Shown here: one piece after another, positions 10,489 to 23,553 of the stretch
Position numbering within the stretch: the first letter of the stretch is position 1
How the letters are laid out: the number at the start of each line of letters is the position of its first letter
Translations under genes and position numbers: made by a program
Notes under the pieces: model-generated
Databases searched by the model: none
Told to the model about the DNA's origin: nothing
Seen by the model: only the letters and a program-made list of their open reading frames with translations
Assembly (NCBI GenBank): GCA_947650365.1
Contig: CANTAL010000204.1
Span: forward strand, 1 to 64,000
DNA length: 64,000 nt
Direction of reading: 5' to 3'
Source: Chamaelirium japonicum
Lineage: Eukaryota > Streptophyta > Magnoliopsida > Liliales > Melanthiaceae

Positions 10489-11368
10489 CGTGTATCCATT
10501 CTAATTCATTCGTACGACCCATTCTAATTCATTCGTACGATCCATTCTAATTCATTCGCATTCTAATTCATTCACACGATCCATTCTAATTCATTCATAC
10601 AATCCATTCTAATTCTTTTGCACGAATGTATCCTTTCTAATTCATTCGTACGATCCAAATTCATTTATCCGTACGATCTATTCTATTTCATTCGTACGAT
10701 CCATTCTTATCGTACGATCCATTCTAATTCAATCCATTCTAATTCATTCGTACGATCCATTCTAATTCATTCGTACGATCCATTCTTTTTCATTCGTACA
10801 ATCCATTCTAATTCTTTTGCACGAATGTATCCATTCTAATTCATTCTAATTCAATCCAGTCTTACTCATTCGTACGATCCATTCTAATTCATTCGTACGA
10901 TCCAATCTAATTCATTCGTACGATCCATTCTAATTCATTCGCACAATCTATTCTAATTCATTCGTACGATCCATTCTAATTCATTCGCACGATCCATTCG
11001 CATTCACTCAAACGATCCATTCTAATTCATTCATATGATCCATTCTAATTCATTCGCACGAATGTATCCATTCTAATTCATTCGTACGATCCATTCTAAT
11101 TCATTCGTACAATCCATTCTAATTCATTCGCACGATCCATTCTAATTCATTCATACGATACATTCTATTTCATTCGTACGATCCATTCTTACTCATTCGT
11201 ACGATCCATTCTAATTCATTCGTACGACCCATTCTAATTCATTCGTATGATCCATTATAATTCATTCGTAAGATCCATTCTAATACATTCGTACGATCCA
11301 TTCTAATTCAATCCATTCTAATTCATTCGTACGATCCATTCTAATACATTCGTACGATCCATTATAAT
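10489..11368 (+). repeat. Forward block
   Basis: Contains the ATTCATTTATCC truncation near 10658, a CTTTTTC variant near 10785 and a CATTCACTCAAACG unit near 10993. It ends at CATTATAATGCGAATG. Confidence 0.9.
10620..10780 (+). repeat. Module shared with about 49773-49933
   Basis: The unusual truncation AAATTCATTTATCC is at 10658 and 49811. It is followed in both by a CTATTTC unit, a shortened CTTATCG/CTTGTCG unit and the CAATCC truncation. Confidence 0.78.
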
Positions 11369-12312
11369 GCGAATGAATTAGAATGGATCGTACGAATGAA
11401 TTAGAATGGAATGTATTAATGAATTAGAATGGATCGTGCGAATGAATTGGAATGGATCGTACGAATGAATTAGAATGCATAGATTCGTGCGAATGAATTT
11501 GAATGGATCATACGAATGAATTAGAATGGATCGTTCGAATGAATTAGAATGGATCGTACGAATGAATTTGAATAGATTGTGCGAATGAATTAGAATGGAT
11601 CGTACGAATGAATTAGAATGGATCGTACGAATGAATTAGACTAGATTGTGCGAATGGATTAGAATGGATCATACGATTGAGTAAGAATGGATTGTACGAA
11701 TGAAATAGAATAGATCGTACGAATGAATTAGAATGGATCATACGAATGAATTAGAATGGATCGTACGAATGAATTAGAATGGATTGAATTAGAATGAATC
11801 GTACGAATGAATTAGAATGAATCATACCGTACGAATGAATTAGAATGGATCATACGAAGGAATTAGAATGGATCGTACGAATGAATTAGAATGGATCGTA
11901 CGAATGAATTAGAATGGATCGTACGAAGGAATTAGAATGGATCGTACGAAGGAATTAGAATTGATAGTACGAATGAATTAGAATGGATACCTTCGTGCAA
12001 ATGAATTAGAATGGATCGTACGAATGAGTAAGAATGGATCGTGCGAATGAATTAGAATGGATCGTATGAATGAATTAGAATGGATCGTGTGAATAAATTA
12101 GATTGGATCGTATGAATGAATTAGAATAGATTGTGCGAATGAATTAGAATGGATCGTACGAATGAATTAGAATGGATCGTACGAATGAATTAGAATGGAT
12201 TGAATTAGAATGAATCGTACGAATGAATTAGAATGGATCGTACGAATGAATTTGAATGGATCGTGCGAATGAATTAGAATGGGTCGTACGAATGAATTAG
12301 AATGGATACACG
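11369..12312 (-). repeat. Reverse block
   Basis: Contains the CATACCG phrase near 11822, GAAGGAATTAG units near 11850-11960 and an ATACCTTCGTGC unit near 11988. It ends at the inverted type C junction. Confidence 0.9.
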
Positions 12313-12322
12313 ATCCAGATCC
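12304..12322. other. Type C junction, inverted copy
   Basis: GGATACACGATCCAGATCC is the exact reverse complement of the type C junction. It shows that a block already carrying this junction was itself inverted, or that the symmetric junction was read from the other side. Confidence 0.9.
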
Positions 12323-12848
12323 ATTCTAATTCATTCGCACAATCTATTCTAATTCATTCATAGGATCCATTCTAATTCATTACTACGATCCATTCTAATT
12401 CATTCATACGATCCATTCTAATTCATTCGTACGATCCATTCTAATTCATTCGCACGATCCATTCTAATTCATTCATATGATCCATTCTAATTCATTCGTA
12501 TGAATCCATTCTAATTCATTCATACGATCCATTCTAATTCTACGATCCATTCTTACTCATTTGTATTATCCATTTTAATTCATTCACACGAATGTATCAA
12601 CTCTAATTCATTCGTATGATCCATTCTAATTCATTCGCACGAATGTATCCATTCTAATCCATTCGTACGATCCATTCTAATTCATTCGTACGATCCATTC
12701 TAATTCATTCGTACAATCTATTCTAATTCATTCGTATGATCTATTCTAATTCAATCCATTCTAATTCATTCGTACGATCTATTCTATTTCATTCGTACAA
12801 TCCATTCTAACTCAACCGTATGATCCATTCTAATTCATTCGCACGAAT
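12313..12848 (+). repeat. Forward block
   Basis: Contains a shortened AATTCTACGATCC unit near 12535, ATCAACTC near 12595 and a CAACCG variant near 12815. It ends at CACGAATAGTACG. Confidence 0.9.
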
Positions 12849-14191
12849 AGTACGAATGAATTAGAATGGATACCTTCGTGCAAATGAATTAGAATGGATC
12901 GTACGAATGAGTAAGAATGGATCGTACGAATGAATGGATCATATGAATGAATTAGAATGGATCGTTTGAGTGAATGCGAATGGATCGTGCGAATGAATTA
13001 GAATGGATTGTACGAATGAATTAGAATGGATCGTATGAATGAATTAGAATGGATCGTACGAATGAATTAGAATGGATCGTATGAATGAATTAGAATGGAT
13101 CGTACAAATGAATTAGAATGGATCGTACGAATGAATTAGAATGGATTGAATTAGAATGAATCGTACGAATGAATTAGAGTTGATACATTCGTGTGAATGA
13201 ATTAAAATGGATAATACGAATGAGTAAGAATGGATCGTAGAATTAGAATGGATCGTATGAATGAATTAGAATGGATCGTACGAATGAATTAGAATGGATA
13301 CATTTGTGCGAATAACTTAGAATGGATCGTATGAATGAATTAGAATGGATCGTACGAAGGAATTAGAATGGATAGTACGAATGAATTAGAATGGATTGTA
13401 CGAATGAAATAGAATAGATCGTACGAATGAATTAGAATGGATCATGCTAATGAATTAGAATTGATCGTACGAATGAATTAGAATAGATTGTGCGAATGAA
13501 TTAGAATGGATCGTACGAATGAATTGGAATGGATACATTCGTGCGAATGAATTAGAATGGATCGTATGAATGAATTAGAGTGGATACATTCGTACAAATG
13601 GATTAGAATGGATCGTACGAATGAATTAGAATGGATACATTCGTGCGAATGAATTAGAATGGATCGTATGAATGAATTAGATTGGATCGTATGAATGAAT
13701 TAGAATGGATTGTATGAATTAGAATGGATACCTTCGTGCGAATGAATTAGAATAGATCATACGAATGAATTAGAATGGATACATTCGTGCAAAAGAATTA
13801 GAATGGATTGTATGAATGAATTAGAATGGATCGTTTGAGTGAATGCGAATGGATCGTACAAAGGAATTAGAATAGATCGTACGAATGAATTAGAATGGAT
13901 CGTTTGAGTGAATGCGAATGGATCGTGCGAATGAATTAGAATGGAATGAATTAGAATGGATTGAATTAGAATGAATCGTACGAATGAATTAGAATGGATC
14001 GTACAAATGAATTAGAATGGATCGTACGAATGAATTAGACTAGATTGTGCGAATGGATTAGAATGGATCATACGATTGAGTAAGAATGGATTGTACGAAT
14101 GAAATAGAATAGATCGTACGAATGAATTAGAATGGATCGTATGAATGAATTAGAATCGATCGTATGAATGAGTAAGAGTGGATCGTACGAA
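12849..14191 (-). repeat. Reverse block, 1.3 kb
   Basis: Contains TTTGAGTGAATGCG units near 12964, 13832 and 13905, and a GATCGTAGAATTAG truncation near 13232. It ends in CGTACGAATGTATCC. Confidence 0.9.
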
Positions 14192-14560
14192 TGTATCCAT
14201 TCTAATTCATTCATACGATCCATTCTAATTCATTACTACGATCCATTATAATTCATTCATACGATCCATTCTAATTCATTCGTACGATCCATTCTAATTC
14301 ATTCGTACGATCCATTCTAATTCATTCGCATAATCTATTCTAATTCATTCTAATTCATTCGTACGATCCATTCTAATTCCTTCGTATGATCCATTCTAAT
14401 TCCTTCGTACGATCCATTCTAATTCATTCGTACGATCTATTCTATTTCATTCGTACGATCCATTCTAATTCCTTCGTATGATCCATTCTAATTCATTTGT
14501 ACGGTATGATTCATTCTAATTCATTCGTACGATTCATTCTAATTCAATCCATTCTAATTC
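13745..14560. repeat. Module H, copy 1
   Basis: This pairs with about 55630-56485: AAAAGAATTAG at 13791 and 55693 (41,902 bp apart), CATTACTACG at 14231 and 56156, and CGGTATG at 14502 and 56427 (both 41,925 bp apart). The difference is one unit. The polarity flip at about 14190 is shared. Confidence 0.82.
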
Positions 14561-14655
14561 ATTCGCACGATCCATTCTAATTCATTCATACGATCCATTC
14601 TAATTCCTTCGTACGATCCATTCTAATTCATTCACACGATCCATTCTAATTCATT
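14192..14655 (+). repeat. Forward block
   Basis: Contains a CATTACTACG unit at 14231, a 14-bp truncated unit near 14340 and the CGGTATG phrase near 14470-14560. It ends at TCATTCGAATGAATTAG, which lacks the GTAC centre. Confidence 0.9.
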
Positions 14656-15008
14656 CGAATGAATTAGAATGGATTATACGAATGAAATAGAATGGATCGT
14701 ATGAATGAATTAGAATGGATACGTGCGAATGAATTAGAATTGATCGTACGAATGAATTAGAATAGATTGTGCGAATGAATTAGAATGGATCGTACGAATG
14801 AATTGGAATAGATACATTCGTGCGAATGAATTAGAATGGATCGTACGAATGAAATAGAATGGATCGTGTGAATGAATTAGAATGGATCGTACGAATGAAT
14901 TAGAATGGATCGTACGAATGACTTAGAATGGATCGTTCGAATGAATTAGAATAGATTGTGCGAATGAATTAGAATGGATCGTACAAATGAATTAGAATGG
15001 ATCTGGAT
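14656..15008 (-). repeat. Reverse block
   Basis: Contains a shortened GGATACGTGCG unit near 14718 and a GACTTAG unit near 14920. It ends at a type C junction. Confidence 0.88.
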
Positions 15009-15604
15009 CGTGTATCCATTCTAATTCATGCATACGATCCATTCTAATTCATTCGTACGATCCATTCTAATTCATTCGTACGATCCATTCTAATTCATTC
15101 GCACAATCTATTCTAATTCATTCGTACGATCCATTCTAATTCATTCACACGATCCATTCTAATTCATTCATACGATCCATTCTATTTCATTCGTATGATC
15201 CATTCTTACTCATTCGTACGATCCATTCTAATTCATTTGCACGAAGGCATCCATTCTAATTTATTCGTACTATCCATTCTAATTCCTTCGTACGATCCAT
15301 TCTAATTCCTTCGTACGATCCATTCGGATACATTCGTGCGAATGGATTAGAATGGATCATACGATTGAGTAAGAATGGATTGTACGAATGAATTAGAATG
15401 GATACCTTCGTGCGAATGAATTAGAATGGATTGTACGAATGAATTAGAATGGATCGTACGAATGAATTAGAATGGATCGTGCGAATGAATTAGAATGGAT
15501 CGTACGAATGAATTAGAAAGGATACATTCTAATTCATTCGTACGATCCGTTCTAATTCATTCGCACAATCTATTCTAATTCATTCGTACGATACATTCTA
15601 ATTA
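15009..15604. repeat. Mosaic: forward, reverse, forward
   Basis: Forward 15009-15315, reverse 15316-15520, forward 15521-15604. The switches are at CCATTCGGATACATTC, at AAAGGATACATTC and at CATTCTAATTAGAATGG, a fully symmetric join between unit bodies. Confidence 0.87.
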
Positions 15605-16655
15605 GAATGGATACATTCGTGCGAATGAATTAGAATGGATCGTATGAATGAATTAGAATCGATCGTACGAATGAATTAGAATGGATCATGCGAATGAATT
15701 AGAATGGATCGTACGAATGAATGGATCGTATGAATGAATTAGAATGGATCGTATGATTGAAATAGAATGGATCGTACGAATGAATTATAATGGATCGTAC
15801 GAATGAGTAAGAATGGATCGTACGAATGAAATAGAATGGATCGTATGAATGAATTAGAATGGATCGTGCGAATGAATTAGAATGGATCGTACGAATGAAT
15901 TAGAATGGATACATTCGTGCGAATGAATTAGAATGGATCATACGAAGGAATTAGAATGGTTCGTACGAATGAATTAGAATGGATCGTACGAATGAATTAG
16001 AATGGATACATTCGTGCGAATGAATTAGAATGGATCATACGAATGAATTAGAGTTGATACATTCGTGTGAATGAATTAAAATGGATAATACGAATGAGTA
16101 AGAATGGATCGTAGAATTAGAATGGATCGTATGAATGATTTAGAATGGATACATACGAATGAATTAGAATGGATCGTATGAATGAATTAGAATGGATCGT
16201 GCGAATGATTTAGAATGAATCGTACGAATGAATTAGAATGAATCATACCGTACGAATGAATTAGAATGGATCATACGAAGGAATTAGAATGGATCGTACG
16301 AATGAATTAGAATGGATCGTACGAATGAATTAGAATGGATCGTACGAAGGAATTAGAATTGATCGTACGAATAAATTAGAATGGATAGTACGAATGAAGT
16401 AGAATGGATACCTTCGTGCAAATGAATTAGAATGGATCGTACGAATGAGTAAGAATGGATCGTACGAATGAATTAGAATGGATCGTACGAATGAAATGGA
16501 ATGGATACATTCGTGCGAATGAATTAGAATAGATCATATGAATGAATTAGAATGGATTGTTTGAGTGAATGCGAATGGATCGTGCGAATGAATTAGAATG
16601 GATTTTACGAATGAATTAGAATGGATCGTACGAATGAATTAGAATGGATACATTC
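15605..16655 (-). repeat. Reverse block, 1.0 kb
   Basis: Contains a GAATGAATGGATCG truncation near 15715, GGATAATACG near 16082, a GTAGAATTAG truncation near 16110 and the CATACCG phrase near 16240. It ends at a type B junction. Confidence 0.9.
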
Positions 16656-17113
16656 GTGCGAATCCATTCTATTTTATTCGTACGATCCATTCTAATTCAT
16701 TCGCACGATCCATTCTAATTCATTCATACGATCCATTCATTCGTACGATCCATTCTAATTCATTCGCAAGATCCATTCTAATACATTCGCAAGATCCATT
16801 CTAATTCCTTCGTACGATCCATTCTAATTCATTCGTACGATCCATTCTAATTCATTCGCACGATCCATTCTAATTCATTCATACGATCCTTTCTAATTCA
16901 TTCGTACGATCCATTCTAATTCATTCGTTCGATCCATTCTAATTCATTCATACGATCCATTCTAATTCCTTCGTACGATCCATTCTAATTCATTCGTACG
17001 ATCCATTCTAATTCATTCGTACGATTCATTCTAATTCAATCCATTCTAATTCATTCGTACGATCCATTCTAATTCATTCGTACGATCCATTCTAACTCAT
17101 TCGCACGATCCAT
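16656..17113 (+). repeat. Forward block
   Basis: Contains a CCATTCATTCG truncation near 16735 and CGCAAG core variants near 16765-16795. It ends at CCATAATGGATC, which joins two bodies directly. Confidence 0.9.
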
Positions 17114-17417
17114 AATGGATCATACGAATGAATTAGAATGGATTCATTCGTGCGAATGAATTAGAATGGATCGTACGAATGAATTAGAATGGATCGTACG
17201 AATGAATTAGAATAGATCGTATGAATGAATTAGAATGGATCGTGCGAATGAATTAGAATGGATCGTACGAATGAATTAGAATGGATCGTACGAAGGAATT
17301 AGAATGGATCGTATGAATGAATTAGAATGGATCGTGCGAATGACTTAGAATGGATCGTACGAATGAAATAGAATAGAGAATGGATACGAATGGATCGTAC
17401 GAATGAGTAAGAATGGA
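17114..17417 (-). repeat. Reverse block
   Basis: Starts with a 28-bp GGATTCATTCGTGCG unit. It has a GAGAATGGATACG deletion near 17376 and ends at GGATCTATTCTAATTC. Confidence 0.88.
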
Positions 17418-18242
17418 TCTATTCTAATTCATTCATACGATCCATTCTAATTCATTCGTACGATCCATTCTAATTCATTCGTACGCTATTATAATTCATT
17501 CGTAGGATCGAATGGATCGTGCGAATGAATTAGAATGGATCTTGCGAATGAATTAGAATGGATCGTACGAATGAAATAGAATGGATTGTACGAATGAATT
17601 AGGATGGATCGTATGAATGAATTAGAATAGATCCATTCTTACTCATTCGTACGATCCATTCGTATCCATTCTCCATTCTATTTCATTCGTACGATCCATT
17701 CTAATTCATTCGAACGATCCATTCTAATTCATTCATACGATCCATTCTAATTCCTTCTTACGATCCATTCTAATTCATTCGTACGAGTGTGAATGAATTA
17801 GAATGGATCGTGCGAATGAATTAGAATGGATCGTATGAATGAATTAGAATGGATCGTGCGAATGAATTAGAATGGATCGTACGAATGAATTAGAAAGGAT
17901 CGTACGAATGAATTAGAATGGATCGTGCAGAATGAATTACAATGGATCCTACGAATGAATTAGAATAGATTGTGCGAATGAATTAGAATGGATCTGGATC
18001 GTGTATCCATTCTAATTCATTCGTACGATCCATTCTAATTCATTCGTATGAGTGTGAATGAATTAGAATGGATCGTGCGAATGAATTAGAATGGATCGTA
18101 TGAATGAATTAGAATGGATCGTGCGAATGAATTAGAATGGATCGTACGAATGAATTAGAATGGATCGTGCGAATGAATTAGAATGGATCCTACGAATGAA
18201 TTAGAATAGATTGTGCAAATGAATTAGAATGGATCTAGATCG
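17418..18242. repeat. Mosaic of six short blocks
   Basis: Forward 17418-17508, reverse 17509-17630, forward 17631-17784, reverse 17785-17999, forward 18000-18049, reverse 18050-18242. This is one of the densest flip clusters in the window; it includes CATTCTCCATTC and CGCTATTATAATTC deletions. Confidence 0.85.
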
Positions 18243-18290
18243 TGTATCCATTCTATTTCATTCGTACGACCCATTCTAATTCATTCGCAC
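17785..18290. repeat. Approximate 241-265 bp tandem duplication spanning flips
   Basis: GAGTGTGAATG occurs at 17785 and 18050 (265 bp apart), while the R-to-F junction recurs at 17990 and 18231 (241 bp apart), so the second copy is one unit shorter. Each copy is a reverse segment followed by the same junction to forward polarity. Confidence 0.75.
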
Positions 18291-18594
18291 GATCCATTCT
18301 AATTCATTCGTACGATCCATTCTAATTCATTCGTCCGTATGGATCGTACGATTCATTCTAATTCAATCCATTCTAATTCATTCATACGATCCATTCTATT
18401 TCATTCGTACGATCCAATCTAATCCTTTCGCACAATCTAGTCTAATTCATTCGTACGATCCATTCTAATTCATTCGTACGATCCAATCTAATTCATTCGC
18501 ACAATCTATTCTAATTCATTCGTACGATCCATTCTAATTCATTCGCACGATCCATTCTAATTCATTCATACGATCCATTCTAATTCATTCGTAC
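18243..18594 (+). repeat. Forward block (partner of 1851-2176)
   Basis: Keeps the small inner flip CCGTATGGATCGTACG near 18333-18350. It ends at the palindrome 18586-18599. Confidence 0.9.
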
Positions 18595-18976
18595 GAATGA
18601 GTAAGAATGGATCGTACGAATGAAATAGAATGGATTGTACGAATGAATTAGAATGGATACATTCGTGCGAATGAATTAGGATGGATCGTATGAATGAATT
18701 AGAATGGATCGTACGAATGAATTAGCATGGATTGAATTAGAATGAATCGTACGAATGAATTAGAATGAATCATACCATACGAATAAATTAGAATGGATCA
18801 TACGAAGGAATTAGAATGGATCGTATGAATGAATTAGAATGGATCATACGAATGAATTAGAATGGATCGTACGAATGAATTAGAATGGATCGTATGAATG
18901 AATTAGATTGGATCGTGCGAATGAATTAAAATATAGATCGTACGAATGAATTAGAATGGATCGTACGAATGAATTC
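18595..18976 (-). repeat. Reverse block (partner of 2177-2560)
   Basis: Contains the CATACC phrase with a CpG-loss variant (CATACCATACG) near 18772. It ends at the type D junction at 18977. Confidence 0.9.
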
Positions 18977-20181
18977 GAATGTATCCTTTCTAATTCATTC
19001 GTACGATCCATTCTAATTCATTCGTACGATCCATTCTAATTCATTCGCACGATCCATTCTAATTCATTAATACGATCCATTCTAATACATTCGCACGATC
19101 CATTCTAATTCATTCACACTCATAAGATCCATTCTAATTTATTCGCACGATCCATTCTAATTCATTCACACGATCCATTCTAATTCATTCATACGATCCA
19201 TTCTAATTCATTCGTACGATCCATTCTAATTCATTCATACGATCCATTCTAATTCATTCGCACAATCTATTCTAATTCATTCGTACGATCCATTCTAATT
19301 CATTCGCACGATCCATTCTAATTCATTCATACGATCCATTCTATTTCATTCGTACGATCCATTCTACTTCATTTGCACGAAGGTATCCATTCTAATTCAT
19401 TCGTACTATCCATTCTAATTCCTTCGTACGATCCATTCTAATTCCTTCATATGATCCATTCTATTTCATTCGTACGATCCATTCTTACTCATTCGTATGA
19501 TCCATTCTAATTCATTTGCACGAAGGTATCAATTCTAATTCATACAATCCATTCTAATTCATTCATACGATCCAATCTAATTCATTCATACGATCCATTC
19601 TAATTCATTCGCACGAATGTATCCATTCTAATTCATTCGTACGATCCATTCTAATCCATTTGTACGAATGTATCCACTCTAATTCATTCATACGATCCAT
19701 TCTAATTCATTCGTATGAATGTATCCATTCTAATTCATTCGCACGATCCATTCTAATTCATTCGTACGATCGATTCTAATTCATTCATACGATCCATTCT
19801 AATTCATTCGCACGAATGTATCCATTCTAATTCATTCGTACGATCCATTCTAATTCATTCGCACAATCTATTCTAATTCATTCATACGATCTATTCTAAT
19901 TTATTCGCACGATCCATTCTAATTCATTCATACAATCCATTCTAATTCATTCATATGATCCATTCTAATTCATTCGCACGATCCATTCTTACTCATCGTA
20001 CGATCCATTCTAATTCATTCGCACGATCCATTCTAATTCGTTAATACGATCCATTCTAATTCATTCGCATGATCCATTCTAATTCATTCACACTCATACG
20101 ATCATTCTAATTCATTTGCACGAATGTATCCTTTTTAATTCATTCGTATGATTCATTCTAATTCAATCCATTCTAATTCAT
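18977..20181 (+). repeat. Forward block (partner of 2561-3788)
   Basis: Contains CACACTCATAAG near 19115 and CACACTCATACG near 20090. One unit near 19996 has lost the TTC before CGTACG (CTCATCGTACG). Confidence 0.9.
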
Positions 20182-21040
20182 TAGAATGGATCGTATGAAT
20201 GAAATAGAATGGATCGTACGAACGAATTAGAATGGATCGTACGAATGAATTAGAATGGATCGTACGAATGAATTAGAATGGATCGTATGAATGAATTAGA
20301 ATGGATCGTGCGAATAAATTAGAATGGATCGTATGAGTGTGAATGAATTAGAATGGATCGTGCGAATGAATTAGAATGGATCGTATTAATGAATTAGAAT
20401 GGATCGTGCGAATGAATTAGAATGGATCGTACGAATGAGTAAGAATGGATCGTGCGAATGAATTAGAATGGATCATAAGAATGAATTAGAATGGATCGTA
20501 TGAATGAATTAGAATGGATCGTGCGAATAAATTAGAATGGATCGTATGAATGAATTAGAATAGATTGTACGAATGAATTAGAATGGATCGTACGAATAAA
20601 TTAGAATGGATACATTCGTGCGAATGAATTAGAATGGATCGTATGAATGAATTAGAATCGATCGTACGAATGAATTAGAATGGATCGTGCGAATGAATTA
20701 GAATGGATACATTCGTGCGAATGAATTAGAATGAATCGTATGAATGAATTAGAGTGGATACATTCGTATAAATGAATTAGAATGGATCGTACGAATGAAT
20801 TAGAATGGATACATTCGTGCGAATGAATTAGAATGGATCATATGAATGAATTAGAATGGATCGTTTGAGTGAATTAGAATAGATAGTGCAAATGAATTAG
20901 AATGGATCGTACGAATGAATTAGAATGGATCGTGCGAATAAATTAGAATGGATCGTATGAATGAATTAGAATGGATCGTGCGAATGAATTAGAATATAGA
21001 TCGTACGAATGAATTAGAATGGATCGTACGAATGAAATCG
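20182..21040 (-). repeat. Reverse block (partner of 3789-4795)
   Basis: Contains GTATGAGTGTGAATG near 20330 and a single copy of the segment that is tandemly doubled at 4361-4794. Confidence 0.9.
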
Positions 21041-21752
21041 AATGTATCCTTTCTAATTCATTCGTACGATCCATTCTAATTCATTCGTACGATCCATTCT
21101 AATTCATTCGCACGATCCATTCTAATTCATTCGTACGATTCATTCTAATTCAATCCATTCTAATTCATTCGTACGATCCATTCTTACTCATTCGTACGAT
21201 CCATTCTAATTCATTCGCACAATCCATTCTAATTCATTAATACGATCCATTCTAATTCATTCGCACGATCCATTCTAATTCATTCACACAATCCATTCTA
21301 TTTCATTCGTACGATCCATTCTAATTCATTCGCACGATCCATTCTAATTCATTCATACGATCCATTCTAATTCATTCATACGATCCATTCTAATTCATTC
21401 GCACAATCCATTCTAATTCATTCGCACGATCCATTCTAATTCATTCGCATGATCCATTCTAATTCATTCGTACGATCGATTCTAATTCATTCATACGATC
21501 CATTGAAATTCATTCGCATGAATGTATCCATTCTAATTCATTCGTACGATCCATTCTAATTCATTCGCACAATCTATTCTAATTCATCCATACGATCCAT
21601 TCTAATTCATTCATACGATCCAATCTAATTCATTCATACGATCCATTCTAATTCATTCGTACGATCTATTCTATTTCATTCATACGATCCATTCTAATTA
21701 GTTTGTACGATCCTTTCTAATTCCTTCGTACGATCCATTCTATTTCATTCGT
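21041..21752 (+). repeat. Forward block (partner of 4796-5530)
   Basis: Contains a CAATCC truncation near 21150 and an AATTAGTTTGTACG unit near 21696. It ends at the 18-bp palindrome. Confidence 0.9.
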
Positions 21753-21761
21753 ACGAATGAA
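21744..21761. other. Perfect 18-bp palindrome at F-to-R flip
   Basis: This is the module A copy 2 equivalent of 5522-5539 and shows the same 18 bases. Forward units lie to the left, reverse units to the right. Confidence 0.95.
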
Positions 21762-22222
21762 TTAGAATAGATCGTATGAATGAATTAGAATGGATTCATT
21801 CGTGCGAATGAAATAGAATGGATCGTACGAATGAGTAAGAATGGATCGTACGAATGAATTAGAATGGATTAAATTAGAATGAATCGTACGAATGAATTAG
21901 AATGGATCGTACGAATGAATTAGAATGGATCGTACGAATGAATTAGAATGGATTGAATTAGAATGAATCGTACGAATGAATTAGAATGAATCATACCGTA
22001 CGAATGAATTAGAATGGATCATACGAAGGAATTAGAATAGATCGTGCGAATAAATTAGAATGGATCGTACGAATGAATTAGAATAGATTGTGCGAATGAA
22101 TTAGAATGGATCGTACGAATGAATTAGAATAGATCGTACGAATGAATTAGAATGGATCGTATGAATGAATTAGAATGGATCGTGCGAATGAATTAGAATG
22201 GATCGTACGAATGAAATAGAAT
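21753..22222 (-). repeat. Reverse block (partner of 5531-5978)
   Basis: Has GGATTAAATTAG near 21867 where copy 1 has GGATTGAATTAG, and the CATACCG phrase near 21990. Confidence 0.9.
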
Positions 22223-22582
22223 GGATTCGCACGAGTGTATCCATTCTAATTCATTTGTACGATCCATTCTAATTCATTCGTACAATCCATTCTAATTCAT
22301 TCGCACGATCCATTCGCATTCACTCAAACGATCCATTCTAATTCATTCATATGATCCATTCTAATTCATTCGTACGATCCATTCTAATTCATTCGCACAA
22401 TCTATTCTAATTCATTCGTACGATCCATTCTAATTCATTAATACGATCCATTCAAATTCATTCGTACAATCCATTCTAATTCATTCGCACGTCCATTCAA
22501 ATTCATTCGTACGATCCATTCTAATTCATTCGCACGATCCAATCTAATTCATTCGTACGATCCATTCTAATTCATTCATACA
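22223..22582 (+). repeat. Forward block (partner of 5979-6360)
   Basis: Keeps CGCATTCACTCAAACG near 22315 and the shortened GCACGTCC unit near 22488. Confidence 0.9.
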
Positions 22583-23553
22583 TGTACGAATGAATTAGAA
22601 TGGATACATTCGTAAGAATGTATTAGAATGGATCGTATGAATGAATTAGATTGGATCGTATGCATGAATTAGAATGGATCGTGCGAATGAATGAGAATGG
22701 ATCGTACGAATGAATTAGAATGGATCGAACGAATGAATTAGAATGGATACATTCGTGCAAAAGAATTAGAATGGATTGTATGAATGAATTAGAATGGATC
22801 GTACGAATGAATTAGAATGGATCGTACGAATGAATTAGAATGGTTCGAATTAGAATGGATCGTGCGAATGAATTAGAATATGGATCGTACGAATGAATTA
22901 GAATGGATCGTGCGAATGAATTAGAATGGATCGTACGAATGAATTAGAATAGATTGTGCGAATGAATGAGAATGGATCGTACGAATGAATTAGAATGGAT
23001 CGTACGAATGAATTAGAATGGATCGTACGAATGAATTGGAATGGATACATTCGTGCGAATGAATTAGAATGGATCGTATGAATGAATTAGATTGGATCGT
23101 ATTAATGAATTAGAATGGATCGTGCGAATGAATTAGAATGGATCGTATGAATGAATTAGAATGGATAGATTCGTGCGAATGAATTTGAATGGATCATACG
23201 AAGGAATTAGAATGGATCGTACGAATGAATTAGAATGGATCGTACGAATGAATTAGAATGGATCGTACGAAGGAATTAGAATGGATCGTACGAAGGAATT
23301 AGAATGGATAGTACGAATGAATTAGAATGGATACCTTCGTGCAAATGAATTAGAATGGATCGTACGATTGAGTAAGAATGGATCGTACGAATGAAATAGA
23401 ATGGATCGTATGAATGAATTAGAATGGATCGTGCGAATGAATTACAATGGATCGTACGAATGAATTAGAATAGATACATTCGTGCAAAAGAATTAGAATG
23501 GGTTGTATGAATGAATTAGAATGGATCGTGCGAATAAATTAGAATGGATTAGA
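22583..23553 (-). repeat. Reverse block (partner of 6361-7335)
   Basis: Is spaced exactly 16,222 bp from its partner at both ends. It contains the GGTTCGAATTAG truncation near 22843. Confidence 0.9.

Larger units (their letters stand above)
14460..17784. repeat. Module B, copy 1
   Basis: The left part (14460-16649) is shared with 25360-27604: 14502 pairs with 25402, 14651 with 25551 and 15521 with 26453. The part from 15028 onward is shared with 34313-37029: 17111 pairs with 36356, 17376 with 36621 and 17671 with 36916, all exactly 19,245 bp apart. It diverges from copy 3 at about 17784, just after a shared TTCGTACGA. It contains a dense cluster of polarity flips. Confidence 0.88.

Noticed and set aside
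10618..10839. 73-codon open frame, + strand
   Set aside because: Satellite shadow across truncated units near 10658 and 10735; no domain, and the composition is just the repeat.
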